From positions 83,644 to 147,643 of the forward strand of contig JADIYW010000029.1 of the NCBI GenBank assembly GCA_016705125.1: 64,000 nt of DNA. Direction: 5' to 3'. This document shows, piece after piece, positions 46,169-55,444 of this stretch. The translations under genes were made by a program, and so were the position numbers. The stretch comes from Bacteroidota bacterium (GTDB lineage Bacteria; Bacteroidota; Bacteroidia; Chitinophagales; JADIYW01). Below the pieces are notes generated by a model that was not told the origin of the DNA, searched no databases, and was given only the letters and a program-made list of their open reading frames with translations. The first letter of the stretch is position 1. The number at the start of each line of letters is the position of its first letter.

Positions 46169-47248
46169 TTATTTTTTGGCAAATAAAACCAATAATATCG
46201 CAATAAAACCAAAAACAAAATTGGGCAGCCACGTGCCAATAAAAGGATCAAGTGTTCCTTTGGTGGCAAAAACAGTGGAAAATTGTAGGAAAAGAAAATA
46301 AATACCAGCCAGCGCCAAACCCATTACAATGGACAAACCCATACCGCCTCTTGTTTTTTTGGTTGTTATGGAAACAGCTATTAAAGTAAGTATTATCGTA
46401 CCAATTGGGTTTGCAGTTCGTTTGTGTTTTTCGGCATAATAGAATTTTAAATTTTCAGAGCCTTTTAATTTTTCCTTTTCTATAAATTGGTTTAGTTTAT
46501 AGGTATTCATTGTTTCTTTATAAGATGGAGCCTCATAAAACTCTTTAGATGAAAAGGGCATTTTCATTGTTTTTTTATAGCCCACTTCAATACTGTCTTT
46601 TCCAGGGTAAAGGTTTTTTCTAATCTCATAATCCTCCAAATTCCAGGCTTTTGCTTTGCCATTCCAATTCAATCTTTCTGCTTTTACTTTGTAAAGCAAT
46701 TTTTTGTCTTTTATTACTTCCAAAGCAAATTTATAGGCAACGGTATCTATCTCATTAAAATTTTGGAAATAAACAAACGTGTCTTGTGCAGGTCTGAAAT
46801 GAATATTATTGAATGTCTTAGTGGTATTATTGATTTTATGCTTGTCTTCAAATTCCATTTTTTTTGCAACGGAATAGGGCAACCATCGGTGGTTGAAAAC
46901 CAAAAATATACTTGTAAGAAGTCCAGCGGCAATCATATAAGGAACAAGCAATCGATAAAAACTAACTCTTCCAGCAGTCATAGCAACAATTTCAGAATTA
47001 TTGGTAAGTCGACTAGTAAAAATAATAACGGATAGAAATACAAATATAGGACTTAACATTAATCCAATCCATGGGAAGAAATATACATAATAATCAAGTA
47101 GTATTTCTTTTAAAGTTATTTTCTCACTTATAAAACTATCTATTTTTTCACTTATATCTATCACAACAGCTATAGACATAAAGAGTAGCAAGCTAAAGAA
47201 AAAAGTACCTAAATACTTTCGGATGATATAGATATCTAATTTTTTCAC
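46169..47248 (-). CDS. LptF/LptG-family permease of the LPS export system
   Basis: A 359-residue membrane protein of the YjgP/YjgQ family, part of the ABC transporter that moves LPS to the outer membrane. Three hydrophobic segments lie in the first 125 residues, a large periplasmic beta domain in the middle, and three at the end. I chose the GTG at 47248 (VKKLDIYIIRKYLGTFF), which overlaps the tgt stop by one base (TAGTG). A longer frame opening at 47341 would add 31 basic residues lying entirely within tgt. Whether it is the F or G subunit cannot be told. Confidence 0.87.
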   Translation of the reverse strand: MKKLDIYIIRKYLGTFFFSLLLFMSIAVVIDISEKIDSFISEKITLKEILLDYYVYFFPWIGLMLSPIFVFLSVIIFTSRLTNNSEIVAMTAGRVSFYRLLVPYMIAAGLLTSIFLVFNHRWLPYSVAKKMEFEDKHKINNTTKTFNNIHFRPAQDTFVYFQNFNEIDTVAYKFALEVIKDKKLLYKVKAERLNWNGKAKAWNLEDYEIRKNLYPGKDSIEVGYKKTMKMPFSSKEFYEAPSYKETMNTYKLNQFIEKEKLKGSENLKFYYAEKHKRTANPIGTIILTLIAVSITTKKTRGGMGLSIVMGLALAGIYFLFLQFSTVFATKGTLDPFIGTWLPNFVFGFIAILLVLFAKK

Positions 47249-48378
47249 TATAATTTTCTTGAAACGCGTTCTACCATATCCTTTTTCCAAGTCGTAAAAT
47301 CGCCTTCTATAATATGTTTTCTTGCTTCTTTTACCAGCCAAAGATAAAAACTTAGATTTTGAATACTGGCAATTTGTGCACCCAATATTTCTTGAGCATG
47401 AAATAAATGCCTAAGGTATGCTTTTGTGTGTCGTTGGCTAGTAGGCGCAGGACAATTTGCATCAATTGGCGAAAAATCAGTTTTCCATTTTAGGTTTCTG
47501 ATATTTATAATGCCTTCTGAGGTAAATATTTGACCATTACGCGCATTACGAGTTGGCATAACACAATCAAACATATCAATTCCCAATGCAATGGATTCTA
47601 ATAAATTGGCGGGCGTACCTACACCCATCAAATATCTAGGCTTGTCGATGGGCAATATTTCACATACTTCAGCAGTCATATCGTACATCATTTCCACAGG
47701 CTCACCTACCGATAACCCCCCAATTGCATTAGCGGGTCGGTCGAAAGAAGCAATTGTTTCAGCCGATATTTTGCGCAACGCAGGATAAACACTGCCTTGA
47801 ACGATGGGCATTAAAGTTTGATTATAATCATATAATGGTTCGGTATTATCAAAATGGGTAATGCATCTTTTTAGCCACCGATGGGTTAGTTCCATCGATT
47901 TTCGTGCATATTCATATTCGCAAGGGTAGGGCGTGCACTCGTCGAATGCCATAATGAAATCGGCACCAATTATACGCTGAATATCCATTACCTTTTCAGG
48001 CGAAAATAAATGTTTCGAACCATCAATATGCGATTGAAAAGTAGCACCTTCCTCCTTAATTTTTCTTCTATGACTTAATGAAAAAACCTGATAGCCACCA
48101 CTGTCTGTTAGTATCGGGCGCGTCCAACTATTGAATTTGTGGAGGCCGCCTGCTTGTTGTATTACATCCAAACCAGGCCTAAGGTAAAGATGGTAAGTAT
48201 TTCCTAAAATAATTTGTGCTTGTATATCCGATTCAAGTTCGCTAAAATGCACCGCCTTAACCGTGCCTACTGTGCCAACTGGCATAAAAATAGGCGTTTC
48301 GATTGTACCGTGATCGGTTTCAATTACGCCTGCGCGTGCTTTTGAATTATTATCTTTTATTTTTATTTCAAACTTCAT
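47248..48378 (-). CDS. tgt: Queuine tRNA-ribosyltransferase (TGT)
   Basis: A 376-residue TIM-barrel enzyme that exchanges guanine-34 for a queuosine precursor in tRNAs with GUN anticodons. Seen here: GNTYHLYLRPG, LTDSGGYQVFSL (active-site Asp), MAFDECTPYP, GGLSVGEP and FDCVMPTRNARNG (catalytic Asp). The zinc site C-x-C-x2-C...H is not conserved: the place reads NCPAPTSQR and the later SIHN reads SIQN. I recall that Bacteroidota TGTs commonly lack these cysteines. It is translationally coupled to the LptF-like gene. Confidence 0.94.
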   Translation of the reverse strand: MKFEIKIKDNNSKARAGVIETDHGTIETPIFMPVGTVGTVKAVHFSELESDIQAQIILGNTYHLYLRPGLDVIQQAGGLHKFNSWTRPILTDSGGYQVFSLSHRRKIKEEGATFQSHIDGSKHLFSPEKVMDIQRIIGADFIMAFDECTPYPCEYEYARKSMELTHRWLKRCITHFDNTEPLYDYNQTLMPIVQGSVYPALRKISAETIASFDRPANAIGGLSVGEPVEMMYDMTAEVCEILPIDKPRYLMGVGTPANLLESIALGIDMFDCVMPTRNARNGQIFTSEGIINIRNLKWKTDFSPIDANCPAPTSQRHTKAYLRHLFHAQEILGAQIASIQNLSFYLWLVKEARKHIIEGDFTTWKKDMVERVSRKL

Positions 48379-48418
48379 ATCGGTTCGGATATTTTTTTCC
48401 TATTTTTATCATCTTCAA

Positions 48419-49545
48419 ATGGAAAATGCAATTCTTTATGTCTTTTTGTTAGCGGCTTTAATACAAGCCATTTTTTATCTTTTGGTTTTTACACCTATTT
48501 TATTGCCACAAAATAAGGTAAAAAATAAAAACAACGCAAATTTAAGTAATTCTGAGGTGATTCCTTTGTCTGTAATCATTTGTGCCAAAAATGAAAAGGA
48601 GAATTTATTAAACCATTTGCCTCAAATACTTAGCCAAGATTATCCTAATTTTGAGGTAATTGTTGTTGATGATGGCTCAAATGATGGTACCTCACAACTA
48701 TTAATAGGTTTGCAAGAAAAACATGCAGTGCTAAAAGTGTTTACCCTTGAACCAGCCAAAAGGTAGGATTTGGCAAAAAGGAAGCGCTTACACTTGGCAT
48801 TACAATGGCAAATAATGAATGGCTGGTAATGACCGATGCAGATTGTGCGCCTGCCTCTGATGATTGGCTTAAACTGCTTTCCGAAAAAATGATAGACCAA
48901 AAGGAAATGATTTTGGGTGTTGGCTTGTATGAAAAAAAATGGTCTTTATTAAATATGCTCATCCGATACGAAACCATATTGGTAGCCTTGCAATACCTAA
49001 ATCTTGCCGAAATGGGTATGCCATATATGGGAGTAGGAAGAAATATTGCATATAAAAAATCGCTTTTTAATATAAATGGAGGTTTTGAGAAACATAAAGA
49101 AACTAGTTCGGGAGATGATGATTTATTTGTAAATGCAGTAGCTACATCTCAAAATTGTACTTTTTGTATGGATCCAAAATCATTTACTTATAGTCTTGCT
49201 CCTAAAACTTGGAAAGATTGGATACGACAAAAAGAACGACATTATACAACAGGGAAAAAATATAAATTAATGCACCAAATCATCCTTTCTTCCTTTTTGG
49301 CAAGTAAATTGTTGTTTTGGATAATGCCCTTTTATTTTTTAATTGAAAATATTTGGAATCAACAAATACAAGGCGCAATAATAGGTACATTTTTTGCTTT
49401 TTATTTTGTAATAGCATGGGCATCAATAAAATTTAAGGAGCAGCTTTTTTGGTTTTTTATACCAATCTTAGATTTTTTACTTATTTTACTGATTATACCA
49501 TTGGGTATTAAATCAACATTTTTTTCTAAAAATAAATGGGCATAA
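48419..49545 (+). CDS. Family 2 glycosyltransferase (one frameshift)
   Basis: The gene is read in two frames, 48419-48766 and then the frame ending at 49545. The first part has an N-terminal membrane segment and the GT-A start SVIICAKNEKENL and VIVVDDGSNDGT. The second has KVGFGKKEALTLGI, MTDADCAPASDDW (DxD-type), and SGDDDLFVNAVA, RQKERHYTTGKKY near the end, then two or three membrane segments. One A added to the AAAA run at 48758-48761 joins the parts exactly. I take it as a sequence error. It is probably a membrane-bound processive or lipid-linked glycosyltransferase. The end overlaps the sigma factor gene. Confidence 0.85.
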
Positions 49546-50144
49546 AACCAAAAATACCACAATCCAAAAATGACGATTTAACATTCGTTAAAAAGGCGTT
49601 AGAAGAGAATGACCAAAAGGCATTTGCGCATTTAATGGATAAATATTGGAATACATTATATTATGTGATTCTGAAAATGGTAAAAACACCAGAAGATGCT
49701 GAAGATTTGGCAATAGAAACCTTTCATAAAGCATTTTTGAATTTAAATAAGTATTCTCCCAATTTCGCATTTTCAACTTGGTTGTTTAAGATTGGAACTA
49801 ATTCAACTATTGATTTTTTGCGCAAAAGTAAATTATCAACCATTCCAATTAACATAAATGATGAACAAGAAGAATCAAAAAGAGAAATAAATAATTTGCA
49901 AATTGATCGCTCAAATCCAGAGGAGAAGTTTATCAAAAAACAAAGAGTTTCCGTTATAAAAAAGGCAGTGGAAGAAATGAATCCTTTGTTTGGTATATTG
50001 ATTCAGATGCGCTATTTCAATGAATTGTCTTATGATGAAATATCCAAAGCATTAGGCATGCCGCTTGGTACCGTAAAAGTACAATTGCATCGAGCCAAAA
50101 AGAATTTGTACGAATTATTGAAAAATGGCGAGGGAACTATTTAG
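49536..50144 (+). CDS. ECF-type RNA polymerase sigma factor
   Basis: A 202-residue sigma-70 family protein. Region 2 covers about residues 25-95 with ENDQKAFAHLMDKYW, TPEDAEDLAIETFHKAF and STWLFKIGTNSTIDFLRK. Region 4 covers about residues 145-200, with RYFNELSYDEISKALGMPLGTVKVQLHRAKK. The ATG lies inside the glycosyltransferase gene (10-base overlap). No anti-sigma gene is adjacent; the next gene on this strand is over 5 kb away. Confidence 0.9.
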   Translation: MGIKPKIPQSKNDDLTFVKKALEENDQKAFAHLMDKYWNTLYYVILKMVKTPEDAEDLAIETFHKAFLNLNKYSPNFAFSTWLFKIGTNSTIDFLRKSKLSTIPININDEQEESKREINNLQIDRSNPEEKFIKKQRVSVIKKAVEEMNPLFGILIQMRYFNELSYDEISKALGMPLGTVKVQLHRAKKNLYELLKNGEGTI

Positions 50145-50210
50145 AGGGGAGTATTTGTAGATTTTGAGATTTTGTAAATGAATAAGTCGGCTAATTTAAT
50201 TTATGTTTAT

Positions 50211-50513
50211 TTAAACCCAAATATTAATTGTGAGTATTAATCCTATGTTTAATTGTTCGATTTTTCTTATGTCTTTTTTTATTGGCAAAAGGTAGGTTTT
50301 TAGTTTTGTATCGTACCAAATCGCTGTTTTCCATTCTGTTATGCCAATTTTGGCAGTAGCTTTCAACCTGCCCCAACCCTCCTCTTCAGATTGTAGGTTT
50401 TCTCTTATCTCTTTTGAAAAATCAAACGGAAGGGAAACAAAATACCAGCTGCCCTTTCCGTTGTGTGCCCAAATCTTTTCTTGGAAAGTATATTTTATCC
50501 CCATGAATCCCAT
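50211..50513 (-). CDS. DUF1905 family protein
   Basis: A 100-residue protein matching the DUF1905 pattern: F-x-E-K-I-W-AHNGKGSWYFVSLPFDFSKEI, then EEGWGRLKATAKIGITEWKTAIW and YLLPIKKDIRK. It is a small beta barrel of unknown role, sometimes fused to YdeI-like domains. Two near ATG codons are possible (residues 1 and 4). It lies 19 bases downstream of the CocE-type gene on the same strand. Confidence 0.8.
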   Translation of the reverse strand: MGFMGIKYTFQEKIWAHNGKGSWYFVSLPFDFSKEIRENLQSEEEGWGRLKATAKIGITEWKTAIWYDTKLKTYLLPIKKDIRKIEQLNIGLILTINIWV

Positions 50514-50532
50514 TTTATATTATTCCAATAGT

Positions 50533-52314
50533 TTATATAACGGGCAAAACCAATTTAGAAATAAAGGATTCATCAGATTTAATGGTAAATGCTGTTGCAT
50601 TCATTTCGTTTTCTAATAAATGGAAATGGTCGATATCGGCACCGGCAAATGCAATTTTGATTCGGCTACCTTTTTGTACTTGGTACGAAATGGCAAATAA
50701 ATCGAAGTGAATTGGATAAAAGGTATTGGGTTCCCAATCTTGCCTATCTTCTTTCTTAAAAGTTCGATTCGGAATCGGTAAGTCGAACTGATTTTCGGCA
50801 TTTGTTTTTCTATGTGTGCCTCTTATCATTCCTTCAGTGATATACCTAATTTTTCCATCAGGCAAAATTTCTTCTAAATAAGCAAATAATTGCAAGTCTT
50901 TGGCGTCTGATTTAACCATTATTTCTACAAATGGATGGCCAGTAATTGTGAAAGGCTTGTTGAAAATTTCAGATATAAAATTCATCATCCTAGGCGCTTG
51001 CTTATGTCTATCAAAATAACCTATTTTTCGTTTGTATCTATATTTTATGGTCAGGCTATTCCATCTCGAACCACCTCCGGTACCGAGGGTTTCATCTATT
51101 TTCTGACTTGTTTGAAAGGGTTTTGCCTTTTCAGCACTTTTTGTAATGCTGAGGTTTTGGCTCAAAAACCAAGTTTCATTTTTTACATTCGATGGCGGCC
51201 AACAGTGGGTTTTGTGCCATTTCTCTTCGCCCATAGTATAATACCAAAGCGTTTTTTTGGGTGCTGCCTTTTTTGTATTTTCTTTTAAATTTAAATCAAA
51301 AAAATCAGTTATTTCGGTTAGTACATCATAATTTAATTTATTCGAAAATACAAATGGACTCACATTTTGGGCAGGGCCATGATCCCAAGGACCAATTCGG
51401 GCTAGTACCGTATTATTTGTTTTCTGGAAGCCTTTCAAAAGGGAATTGCCAAGTGCGCCATCGTACCATCCTCCGATTCTGAAAATGGGCGTTTCGCTAG
51501 ATTGTATTTTTTCTATATGGTTGTGAATACTAAAAGTATCAACGGTATGTCCCACTTTTGGATTTATGTCATCCCGATTTTCGATCTCAAATAAACCTTC
51601 AAAAATATCGAAATTTTCTTTGTGTTCATTTTGTGCTTGCTCGTAGTCTTTCTCTTTATTTCCTTTATTTCCTATCATTTTAGGACCTTTGGAAATCATT
51701 TTTAAAATTGGATTAATATGTCCAAAATCATTTGTGTCGAGTGCCCTTGTGGTATCGCGCCAAACCTCAACAAACTTTCCATGTCTTATTCCTCCTGGTA
51801 AAACTATATCGCCATATAAATCAAAAATGCTGCTGCGTGGTACACATGCCTGCAATGCAGGATGATTAGTAGTCAGTATAAATTCGGCGGTGGTACCTAA
51901 ATAAGAAATGCCGGTTGTGCCTACTTTTCCATTCGACCAAGATTGAGCAACAATCCAATCTAAAATTTGTGCTCCATCTTCCACTTCTTGTGGGCTGAAT
52001 TCCATTTTTCTACTTCCAAATGAAGCACCCGTTCCCCTTACATCTACAATGATAACGGCATAGCCATTTTTTATGTAATGAACGATTTCATTTCTTTTTA
52101 TTTGCCCAAAAATAGGCCCAACAAATCCAATAATATCTTTTGGCTCAAAACTTCGCACATATCTGGTTAGAAATAGTACAGTAGGAATTTCCTTTTTTAT
52201 TTTTTTTGGTAAAAATAAATCAATAGCTAATTTCACCCCATCCTTCATTTCAATAAAATGGGAGCAATATTTAAAATGTGGCGTAATTCTAATGTTTTGA
52301 GCTCCAACTGTCAT
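50533..52314 (-). CDS. CocE/NonD family hydrolase (S15-type)
   Basis: A 593-residue alpha/beta-hydrolase of the cocaine esterase / X-Pro dipeptidyl-peptidase type. Seen here: FIEMKDGVKLAIDLFLPK, VIIVDVRGTGASFG near residues 87-100, the nucleophile GISYLG (Ser137), an Asp region near FRIGGWYDGALGNS, and His in GPWDHGPA. The C-terminal jelly-roll domain (PFTITGHPFVEIMVKSDAKDLQLFAYL, and RIKIAFAGADIDHF at the end) is complete. There is no signal peptide. The natural substrate (an ester or amide) is unknown. Confidence 0.88.
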   Translation of the reverse strand: MTVGAQNIRITPHFKYCSHFIEMKDGVKLAIDLFLPKKIKKEIPTVLFLTRYVRSFEPKDIIGFVGPIFGQIKRNEIVHYIKNGYAVIIVDVRGTGASFGSRKMEFSPQEVEDGAQILDWIVAQSWSNGKVGTTGISYLGTTAEFILTTNHPALQACVPRSSIFDLYGDIVLPGGIRHGKFVEVWRDTTRALDTNDFGHINPILKMISKGPKMIGNKGNKEKDYEQAQNEHKENFDIFEGLFEIENRDDINPKVGHTVDTFSIHNHIEKIQSSETPIFRIGGWYDGALGNSLLKGFQKTNNTVLARIGPWDHGPAQNVSPFVFSNKLNYDVLTEITDFFDLNLKENTKKAAPKKTLWYYTMGEEKWHKTHCWPPSNVKNETWFLSQNLSITKSAEKAKPFQTSQKIDETLGTGGGSRWNSLTIKYRYKRKIGYFDRHKQAPRMMNFISEIFNKPFTITGHPFVEIMVKSDAKDLQLFAYLEEILPDGKIRYITEGMIRGTHRKTNAENQFDLPIPNRTFKKEDRQDWEPNTFYPIHFDLFAISYQVQKGSRIKIAFAGADIDHFHLLENEMNATAFTIKSDESFISKLVLPVI

Positions 52315-52404
52315 AATTAAAAAATTTCAACAATCTAAAGAATAAACATTAGTATTTTAAATATTTAGGTTTGATTTAACAAAAAAAGGATGCAAGAATT
52401 GATT

Positions 52405-52628
52405 TAATACCAAACATAATTATAAAATGGTCCATAAATGCGACTTTATTTTTTACCAAGAAAATGACCCGAGCACAAAGTGCGAACTGACGAAGTAAAA
52501 AAATCGTTGCATATCAAATCGATACGGAACTATTTTTTGAAGAAAACACGAGCGTCAGCGAACTGGCGTAAGCAATTGTTGAAAAAGAACGAGCAGAATG
52601 GTCTATTTTGTAGTTATATTTGGTATAA
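52405..52628. mobile_element. MITE-like element, 218 bp with 28-bp terminal inverted repeats
   Basis: The left end at 52408-52435 (TACCAAACATAATTATAAAA...) and the reverse complement of the right end at 52598-52625 (TACCAAATATAACTACAAAA...) agree at 23 of 28 positions. TAA lies directly outside each end (52405-52407 and 52626-52628), a possible 3-base target duplication. Inside are two direct copies of a CGAGC-(spacer)-GCGAACTG-x-CG motif (52470-52495 and 52549-52572). The second can fold as CGTCAG-CGAA-CTGGCG. No coding frame is present. It looks like a non-autonomous transposable element. Confidence 0.7.
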
Positions 52629-52642
52629 TGCTAAATAATATT

Positions 52643-53441
52643 TTAAATGGTTTCCATCTGAAATAATTTCATCGCATTTTGAGTAGTGGCCAATTCTACT
52701 TCATTCAAACTAATTTCCCTTAAATCTGCCAATTTTTGTGCAATAATTTTAATATAAGCACTCTCATTTCTTTTTCCTCTAAAAGGTATTGGTGTAAGAA
52801 ATGGTGCATCGGTTTCGAGTACTATTTTATCAAGTGGTACTTTTTTTACGGTTTCGGCGATTCCTGCATTTTTGTAGGTCAACACTCCGCCAATTCCCAT
52901 GTAAAAATGTATCTAATTTTAACAATTGATTGGCTTCTTCCATTGAGCCGCTAAAACAATGAAAAACACCAGTTAATCCTTTTTTTGCAAATGGTTCAAT
53001 GATTTTAAGGGTATCATAAAACGAATCTCTCGTATGCAATACAATAGGCAAATTCATTTCCAAAGCCCATTCCGCCTGCATTTCTAGTGCTTTTTTTTGT
53101 TGAGGAACAAAAGTTTTGTCCCAATAATAATCCAAACCGCACTCACCAATTGCATAAATTTTGTTTTCTGGAAAAAGGTTTAGCTTTTCTTTTATATAAT
53201 CTAAAATAGTTTCTAAATCGCTTTCATAATTCTCTTTTACATCACATGGGTGGAGACCGAGCATTGGAAAACAATTTTGAGGAAACTGATGGCATAGTTT
53301 TCTCATTGGTTCAATCGTAGAAAAATCTATATTAGGTAAAAATATTTTCTGTACACCATCGTTTATACTTCTTTCGATAGTGGCAGAAATGTCATTTTCA
53401 AAATTTTCAAGGTATAAATGAGCATGGGTGTCAACAAACAT
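52643..53441 (-). CDS. tatD: TatD-family metal-dependent DNase (one frameshift)
   Basis: The gene is read in two frames. The first (53441 down to about 52900) has FVDTHAHLYLENF (metal HxH), IGECGLDYYW, LPIVLHTRDSF and GVFHCFSGS. The second (to 52643) has MGIGGVLTYKN, IVLETDAPFLTP and ends LFQME. Removing one A from the run at 52903-52907 restores DTFYMGIGGVLTYKN in one frame, so an insertion error in a homopolymer is the simplest explanation. Corrected length is about 266 residues, normal for TatD. The MITE-like element lies 15 bases beyond its stop. Confidence 0.9.
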
Positions 53442-53466
53442 AAAAAGGCAATTTTTTAAACAATGA

Positions 53467-54825
53467 TTAGTTTTGCCTTAAACCAAATGCAGCCATTTGT
53501 TGCGACAATTCTTCCTTCGTAATGCCTAATAATTCGGCCGACTTAGCAATATTCCAATCCGATTTTTCGAGTTTTGATTCTATAAATCCTTTTTTCATAT
53601 AGTCAGCAAATTGTTGCAAATTTTGAAAATTATCATAGTTTTTGTCTAATTTAGTGTTATTGTTTTCGCTAGTACTGCAGTATCTTTCCACATCTTCGAG
53701 CAAAATTTCTTTTCCCGACATGATAACCAAACGTTCCACAATATTTCTAAGTTCCCTAATATTTCCTGTCCAATTTCTTGCTTGTAAAATTTGCATTCCA
53801 TCTGCATCTATTTTTTTTCTGGCCATCCCATATTCTTGGCAAATAATTTCTAGAAAGTAATCGCATAAAATTGGAATATCTGATTTCCGTGCATTAAGCG
53901 ATGGAACATGAATTAAAATAACACCTAGTCTGTGGTACAAATCCATTCGGAATTTATTTTCGGCAATTTCTTTAAGCAAATCTTTGTTTGTAGCAGCTAC
54001 CACTCTTACATCTACTTTAATTTCCTTTTCACCTCCAACTCGAGTAATTTTATTTTCTTGAAGTGCTCTTAATACCTTAGCTTGCGCAGAAAGGCTCATA
54101 TCGCCAATTTCGTCAAGAAATAAAGTGCCTCCATTTGCTTCTTCAAATTTGCCTATTCTTTGTTTAATGGCGGAAGTAAAAGCTCCTTTCTCATGTCCGA
54201 AAAGCTCACTTTCAATTAATTCTGAAGGAATTGCGGCACAGTTCACCTCTACAAGTGGGCCATTTGCTCTGTTACTTTTTTCGTGCAACCACCTAGCAAC
54301 TAATTCTTTACCTGATCCATTTTCGCCAGTAATTAAAACCCTTGCATCGGTAGGCGCCACTTTTTCAATGTCTGACATTATTTTTAAAATAGGCTCAGAT
54401 TCACCGACAATCTCAATTGTTTTATTTACCTTTTTCTTTAAAACTTTTGTTTCGGTAATCAAATCAGTTTTATCCATTGCATTTCGAATAGTAATCAAAA
54501 GTCGATTTAAGTCTGGCGGTTTAGGAATAAAATCAAATGCTCCTTTTTTTACAGCTTCAACAGCAGTTTCTATATTTCCATGTCCCGATAAAATGATAAG
54601 CGGTACATGTTTTCCCATTTCTTTAACGGCATCAAGCACCTCAATGCCATCTTTTTTAGGCATTTTTATATCGCAAATAACCACATCGTAATCATATTTT
54701 TTTATCATGTCGATGCCTTGTTCGCCATCTTCTGCTTCTGCAACATCAAATTTTTCGTATTGCAAAATTTCTTTAAGCGTTCTTCTGATTGCCCGTTCAT
54801 CATCTATGATTAAAATTTTCGACAT
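53467..54825 (-). CDS. Sigma-54-dependent response regulator, NtrC family
   Basis: A 452-residue protein with a receiver domain (residues 1-120; phospho-acceptor Asp52 in VVICDIKMPKKDG), a AAA+ sigma-54 activator domain (about 140-370; GENGSGKE Walker A, GTLFLDEIGDMS Walker B), and a Fis-type helix-turn-helix (about 410-450; WNIAKSAELLGI). The sigma-54 contact loop reads GAFTSA in place of GAFTGA. No histidine kinase is adjacent. It activates unknown sigma-54 promoters on phosphorylation. It starts 25 bases upstream of tatD and may share its transcript. Confidence 0.93.
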   Translation of the reverse strand: MSKILIIDDERAIRRTLKEILQYEKFDVAEAEDGEQGIDMIKKYDYDVVICDIKMPKKDGIEVLDAVKEMGKHVPLIILSGHGNIETAVEAVKKGAFDFIPKPPDLNRLLITIRNAMDKTDLITETKVLKKKVNKTIEIVGESEPILKIMSDIEKVAPTDARVLITGENGSGKELVARWLHEKSNRANGPLVEVNCAAIPSELIESELFGHEKGAFTSAIKQRIGKFEEANGGTLFLDEIGDMSLSAQAKVLRALQENKITRVGGEKEIKVDVRVVAATNKDLLKEIAENKFRMDLYHRLGVILIHVPSLNARKSDIPILCDYFLEIICQEYGMARKKIDADGMQILQARNWTGNIRELRNIVERLVIMSGKEILLEDVERYCSTSENNNTKLDKNYDNFQNLQQFADYMKKGFIESKLEKSDWNIAKSAELLGITKEELSQQMAAFGLRQN

Positions 54826-54921
54826 AAATAAAGTGTTTGTTTTTTTGTAATTTACAATTTTGGTAAATTTAGATAAAAATCGCTTATTTAAAACAAAAAT
54901 TATCTAAATTAGAATAAAAAA

Positions 54922-55313
54922 ACAGGCAGGCCTATAAGCCGGGTTCTGTCCCCAAGCGGGGTTGTATCGCATGGTTTCCGCCATTTATCTGGGATAATTG
55001 TTGCCAATTACCTCTATCAGCCTACCCATTTCCATATCCAATCGAGCCGATTGGCATTTTGACCGAAGTCAAACATTAGGAAACCTATTTGGCCTTTCAG
55101 CACCCAGGGTTTACCCGCACAAATGGTTACCCAGATATGCCGTGAGCACTTACCTCGCGTTTTCACCCTTATCCTAATCGAAATTAGGACGGTTATTTTC
55201 TGTGGCACTTTCCCCGCATTGTTTGATGCGACCATCTGTTAGATGGTGAGTTGCCCTTTGCTGCCCGGACTTTCCTCCCTTTCAATTGAAAAGGCGACGG
55301 AACAGCCTGCCCG
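54922..55313 (-). ncRNA. rnpB: RNase P RNA (class A)
   Basis: On the - strand the sequence begins GGGCAGGC at 55312. Soon after comes the universal GAGGAAAGTCCGGGC core, and near the 3' end ACAGAACCCGGCTTA. The 5' GGGCAGGC pairs with GCCTGCCT at 54924-54931 to form helix P1. A run of U follows as terminator. Length is about 390 bases. A -7 element ends 4-5 bases before the predicted first base. It is the catalytic RNA that matures tRNA 5' ends. Confidence 0.96.
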
Positions 55314-55316
55314 ATG

Positions 55317-55324
55317 CAAAATTA
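55317..55324 (-). promoter_or_regulatory. -7 element of rnpB
   Basis: The - strand reads TAATTTTG, an exact TAnnTTTG match. It ends about 5 bases before the P1 helix, which is where a -7 box should stand if transcription starts at GGGCAGGC. Confidence 0.6.
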
Positions 55325-55444
55325 ACCAAAAATGATTTGCAATCTCACATTTTGATAATAAAATTTGACATTTTAATTATTCGGAGCGATAATTTCGATA
55401 TTATGCCCATTATTTTCTAATATATTGCTTAATTTTACCCAATT

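Noticed and set aside
47249..47341. A 31-residue N-terminal extension of the LptF-like protein
   Set aside because: The extension lies within tgt, is highly basic and unlike family N-termini. The GTG at 47248 forms a TAGTG overlap with the tgt stop.
54125..54691. A 188-residue open frame antisense to the NtrC-type regulator
   Set aside because: It mirrors the coding frame of a clear gene, has no recognisable domain and no promoter, and its composition is that of a shadow frame.
55017..55235. A 72-residue - strand frame within the RNase P RNA
   Set aside because: The sequence is fully explained by the conserved cores and P1 pairing of rnpB.
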